Assembly: GCA_033064195.1 (NCBI GenBank)
Contig: JARBJD010000274.1
Coordinates: 1-64,000 of the forward strand
Reading direction: 5' to 3'
Length of the DNA: 64,000 nucleotides
Source of the DNA: Blattamonas nauphoetae
Taxonomy: Eukaryota > Preaxostyla > Oxymonadida
Positions 61,640-64,000 of the stretch are shown piece after piece. The position numbers and the translations under genes were made by a program. Positions within the stretch are counted from its first letter, which is position 1, and each line of letters starts with the position of its first letter. The notes beneath the pieces are model-generated. The model was not told the DNA's origin. It saw nothing but the letters and a program-made list of their open reading frames with translations, and did not search any database.

Positions 61640-62981
61640 CATTTCAGAAAGCGTCTTTTCGTACAAATCGATTCAACCACCCTTCCCGCTCCTCCTTACG
61701 ACGCTCTCCCTCCGCACGCGTCTCGTCCAACTACTTCTCTCGCTCTTCCTTCGCTTCCTTCCGCTTTCGAGCGAGTTCGCCTTCCAACTCTTCCGACAGA
61801 TCGAACGCACTTTCCATGATTGCAGTGTGGTGGAAATGGTTGAAAACATGCGACTGATTCAGCTTTGGCGGCGAGAATGGTCGGAATGGCTTGTGATCCG
61901 CGTCGTATTGTGTCTTCTAGTTAGTTGCCTGTATGAACAATGAGAGATCGAGTGAATGGATGATGGACGGAGAAAGAGAAAAATATCATGAAAAGAAGAT
62001 GAATCGAGCAAACCTGTGGAAGCTCAGAGGAAGGATCGGTAGCTCCTTTGTGCGCCTGGTCGAAGAGATGACCATCTTTGTCGACGACGAATTGCCACGG
62101 AGCTTCGGGCATTTTGTGCGGGTTTTTTTGGTCTTTTATTGAACTTTGGCTTCGGGTTCACGGTGTGTTTCTGTTTTTGCATAATCTCATCCTATGTTCG
62201 ATTCAGATCATCCGTCATGATCGGATCAGAGAACACGAAAGGACGGGTTGCATATTTCGGAGTGTGGGGGAAGTTGGGCGGGGCTTGGGCATGAAAGAGG
62301 CGAGGGGAGACCGACAGCCTCGTTGGACTTCGCATCGGTGACCAATCTTTCGGTGTGACGAGCGATTGCGGATGTGGCGTCTTCGTTGGTGATTTTGAAG
62401 CAATAATCGAGCGATTGGTTCGTGATGACATTGTTGAGAACATTTCGTCGATAACATCTCGCTTCTGTTGCTTCAGAAGTGTCGCATTTCGCAAGTATTC
62501 GTGTGTTGGTGAGTCACTGCTGAATTGCGGGGGAATTGTTGGGGGCGAAGAAAACACCGCATTTCCTCGCCGACGAATCGTCTTCGACGAGATCAGCGAA
62601 GACGACCTCGTATGAGTGTGTTTGGTCGTGTTCAAATGATCGGTCTCGATTCTGAGCTTTCCATCAGCATTCAACTTGTTTCGAAGAGGAGAGGGGGATG
62701 TGAAACGGGATGGCGATGGGGAAACGGAAGATCGACGCCGAGTTCCCGAGAGAGTGTCAGTCACGAGTGTTTCAACTGCGTTGCGCTTATCTGAGGAAAG
62801 AAGAATGAAAAATAATGATATACTTGGACATAGGATTCAGAGAAGAAATAGGGAAAGAGGAAGGGGAAGATGACGCGTCCATACTTTCCAGTTTCCTCAT
62901 CGACGAATCAAGTTGTTGCGACGTGTGAACGAACACTGTCTGAAGATATTCTTGATCAAGATGGTGCAGTAGTTCCTCCAT
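61640..62981 (-). CDS. Host-like Ser/Pro-rich gene with inferred introns
   Basis: Likely exons on the minus strand: 62,981 to about 62,830 (MEELLHHLDQEYLQTVFVHT, SMRKLESMDASSSPSSF); 62,764-62,192 (190 codons: SGTRRRSSVSPSPSRFTSPS, LKQQKRDVIDEMFSTMSS, HAQAPPNFPHTPKYATRPFV); 62,112 to about 62,015 (APWQFVVDKDGHLFDQAHKG, ATDPSSELPQ); and 61,817 downwards (MESAFDLSEELEGELARKRK). Ser-Pro repeats suggest a phospho-regulated, cytoskeletal or nuclear protein. The last part has an in-frame TAG after KEEREK, so it is decayed or spliced there. It lies inside the 11.5-kb unit. The product is not recognised. Confidence 0.45.
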
Positions 62982-63066
62982 CGAAACTGGATACTACGAC
63001 GTCAGCTTCAATTGAGTCTGATAAACGCGAAGAACGACGAATGAAACGGGTTTTGATGAGTATCAT

Positions 63067-63332
63067 GGTGAGACGTGCTTACGGTGTCTACGGTTGACCA
63101 GTGTGCAGAAAGGTAGTTCTAGGACAGAGAATATCGGGATGGTCTAGGATGTTCAACGGTTCTTGATTTCCGAATTATGGGCTTGATCCGAGGTCATAAT
63201 TTTTTTATTTATCATCGAGTTCGGCACTTTCCGCACGATTTCAACCGGAAATTCGCAAAGATTCCTCCGATATACATCCAACCAAGTGTATTGAACATGT
63301 TTTTGGAAGGTGGCTAGAAAACGTATCATGCC
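63067..63332 (-). repeat. Right terminal inverted repeat of the 11.5-kb unit (duplication at 63,333-63,340)
   Basis: 266 bp, inverted copy of the left arm. The inner edge reads GGTGAGACGTG and directly follows a + strand open frame (to 63,066). Confidence 0.9.
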
Positions 63333-63345
63333 GGGATTTCGATTG

Positions 63346-63901
63346 GGATGGTCGTTGCATCGACAAGAAGAGCCACATTCCTGAACTGTTGATTGTCAGG
63401 AATGCGAGGTCTGCATCTCCTCATCGCCATTTCTCGCTGAGCAACCTCAAAGAGCTTGTCTCTGATGAATGAAATCCCATTGGCAACCATTGATGGTGAC
63501 AGCTTCATCATCGACGCAATCCGTTCGATCGTTTCATTGCCCCTCAGCCATTGGAGATACAGTACAAGACGATCTGGGATTGTCAGAGCTGGTTTCGTTC
63601 CTGGTCGTGGAGTTCTGTCACAAATGCTTTGAACTTTCAGTGCGATTCCGTTGATAATATTTGGATGCAACTGTAAATTTTGGAAGAGACCGTTCTTTTC
63701 ATATGAGTCCCAGATTTTTCCACTTGGAATTTCTTCAGGTATTGGTCGAGGAATGACGCTAGCAATTTTTCTGTCAAATAGTTCGCTGCTTTCTGCAAGC
63801 TTTCTGGCTGCCTCCACAATCGACGCTTCATCAATAGGTATATTTCTTGTTTTTGGTGTCGGAACATTTCTGGAAACGGTCCTTGAAGTTGTTAATGACA
63901 C
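63346..63901 (-). pseudogene. PIF/Harbinger-like (DDE_Tnp_4) transposase fragment, interrupted by the 11.5-kb unit
   Basis: The sequence KPALTIPDRLVLYLQWLRGN, ETIERIASMMKLSPSMVANG and ISFIRDKLFEV matches the helix-turn-helix that precedes the nuclease in Harbinger-type transposases. RNVALLVDATTIPIEIP then gives the first catalytic Asp (usual form xxxDGTxIPI). The reading stops there because the 11.5-kb unit is inserted with its GGGATTTC duplication. On the other side only a few target bases remain before the mariner element and the 1.47-kb element, so the rest of the nuclease is not in the window. An upstream exon probably lies beyond 63,901. Confidence 0.7.
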
Positions 63902-64000
63902 CTGAGATGATGGGAGACTCGATGATGTCCTTGTTTCTGGTGTCGTTTGCGGTGTGGTACTAAAAATGTCATCAAAATGAAGAATATAAAAGAAAACACA
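63902..64000. other. Right edge, possible intron or upstream exon of the Harbinger-like gene
   Basis: Too short to decide. On the minus strand, coding-like codons continue upstream of the fragment (SSDGRLS-like), so the gene likely extends out of the window. Confidence 0.25.

Larger units (their letters stand above)
51831..63332. mobile_element. 11.5-kb unit with 266-bp terminal inverted repeats and 8-bp target duplication, carrying host-like genes
   Basis: Left arm 51,831-52,096 and right arm 63,067-63,332 are inverted copies of the same length with about a dozen differences by eye (roughly 95% identity). The outermost bases are GGCATGATACGTTTTCTAGC. The flanking 8 bp are identical: GGGATTTC at 51,823-51,830 and 63,333-63,340. 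Long terminal repeats plus an 8-9 bp duplication resemble Mutator-like (MULE) elements. No transposase was recognised inside; instead there are several host-like coding regions on both strands, a solitary hAT-type end, a foldback element and a tRNA-like repeat. The site of insertion is a Harbinger-like transposase gene. Confidence 0.85.

Noticed and set aside
61700-61820. In-frame TAG in a coding stretch, and a TAA in the hAT transposase, as evidence of a TAR-to-Gln genetic code
   Set aside because: Many other genes in the window end normally at TAA or TAG, and the affected genes are inside decayed or mobile DNA, so decay or splicing is simpler.
1-64000. CRISPR array, rRNA genes, bacterial operon signals
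   Set aside because: No regularly spaced repeat-spacer pattern, no rRNA-like conserved sequence, and the gene style is eukaryotic.

Overview
The window looks like a transposon-dense nuclear contig from a single-celled eukaryote. Evidence: spliceosomal-type introns (GTGAGT/GTAAGT ... CAG/TAG, about 60-140 nt), acidic and Lys/Glu-rich coiled-coil proteins, a dual-specificity phosphatase-like protein, tRNA-derived short repeats and several eukaryotic DNA-transposon superfamilies. An oxymonad-type metamonad (Monocercomonoides/Blattamonas-like) would fit, but that is a guess from style, not from a marker gene. Much of the window is decayed or inserted DNA, so host gene models are partial.

Layout. 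(1) 1 to about 24.6 kb: a Polinton/Maverick-like virus-derived element whose left end lies outside the window. Its parts are a second PolB-like protein at the left edge, an A32-like packaging ATPase, a run of virion-type genes including two tandem paralogous capsid-like proteins, a fibre with an S74 auto-processing chaperone domain, a primase-helicase, and a protein-primed type B DNA polymerase carrying an HNH domain. Many of its genes share a T-rich plus TAAATG upstream motif. It is a fossil with about three or four breaks, but most capsid-region frames are open, so it looks fairly young. No integrase is seen in the window. (2) 24.7-26.5 kb: a small inverted-repeat element and a degraded hAT-type transposase. 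(3) 26,574-40,372: a 13.8-kb unit bounded by hAT-type ends and a perfect 8-bp target duplication (GGTCCCTC). It carries host-like genes (a coiled-coil protein, a catalytically altered dual-specificity phosphatase and others), tRNA-like repeats and a 600-bp inverted-repeat element also present inside the Polinton, but no transposase. (4) 40.4-48.9 kb: a decayed helical-repeat-like gene between inverted tRNA-like repeats, then a spliced acidic gene. (5) 48.9-51.8 kb: a 1.47-kb inverted-repeat element and, next to it, an apparently intact 1.45-kb Tc1/mariner with a DD34E transposase. (6) 51,831-63,332: an 11.5-kb unit with 266-bp terminal inverted repeats and a perfect 8-bp duplication (GGGATTTC), inserted in a Harbinger-like transposase gene. 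It contains several host-like coding regions, one a rearranged paralogue of the decayed gene at 41-45 kb.

The most interesting signals are the two very large, target-duplication-proven, transposase-less DNA elements loaded with host-like genes, and the unusual gene set of the Polinton-like element (a polymerase plus a primase-helicase, a second PolB-like protein, paired capsid paralogues and an S74 fibre). Gene ends are approximate wherever introns are inferred; no homology search was possible.
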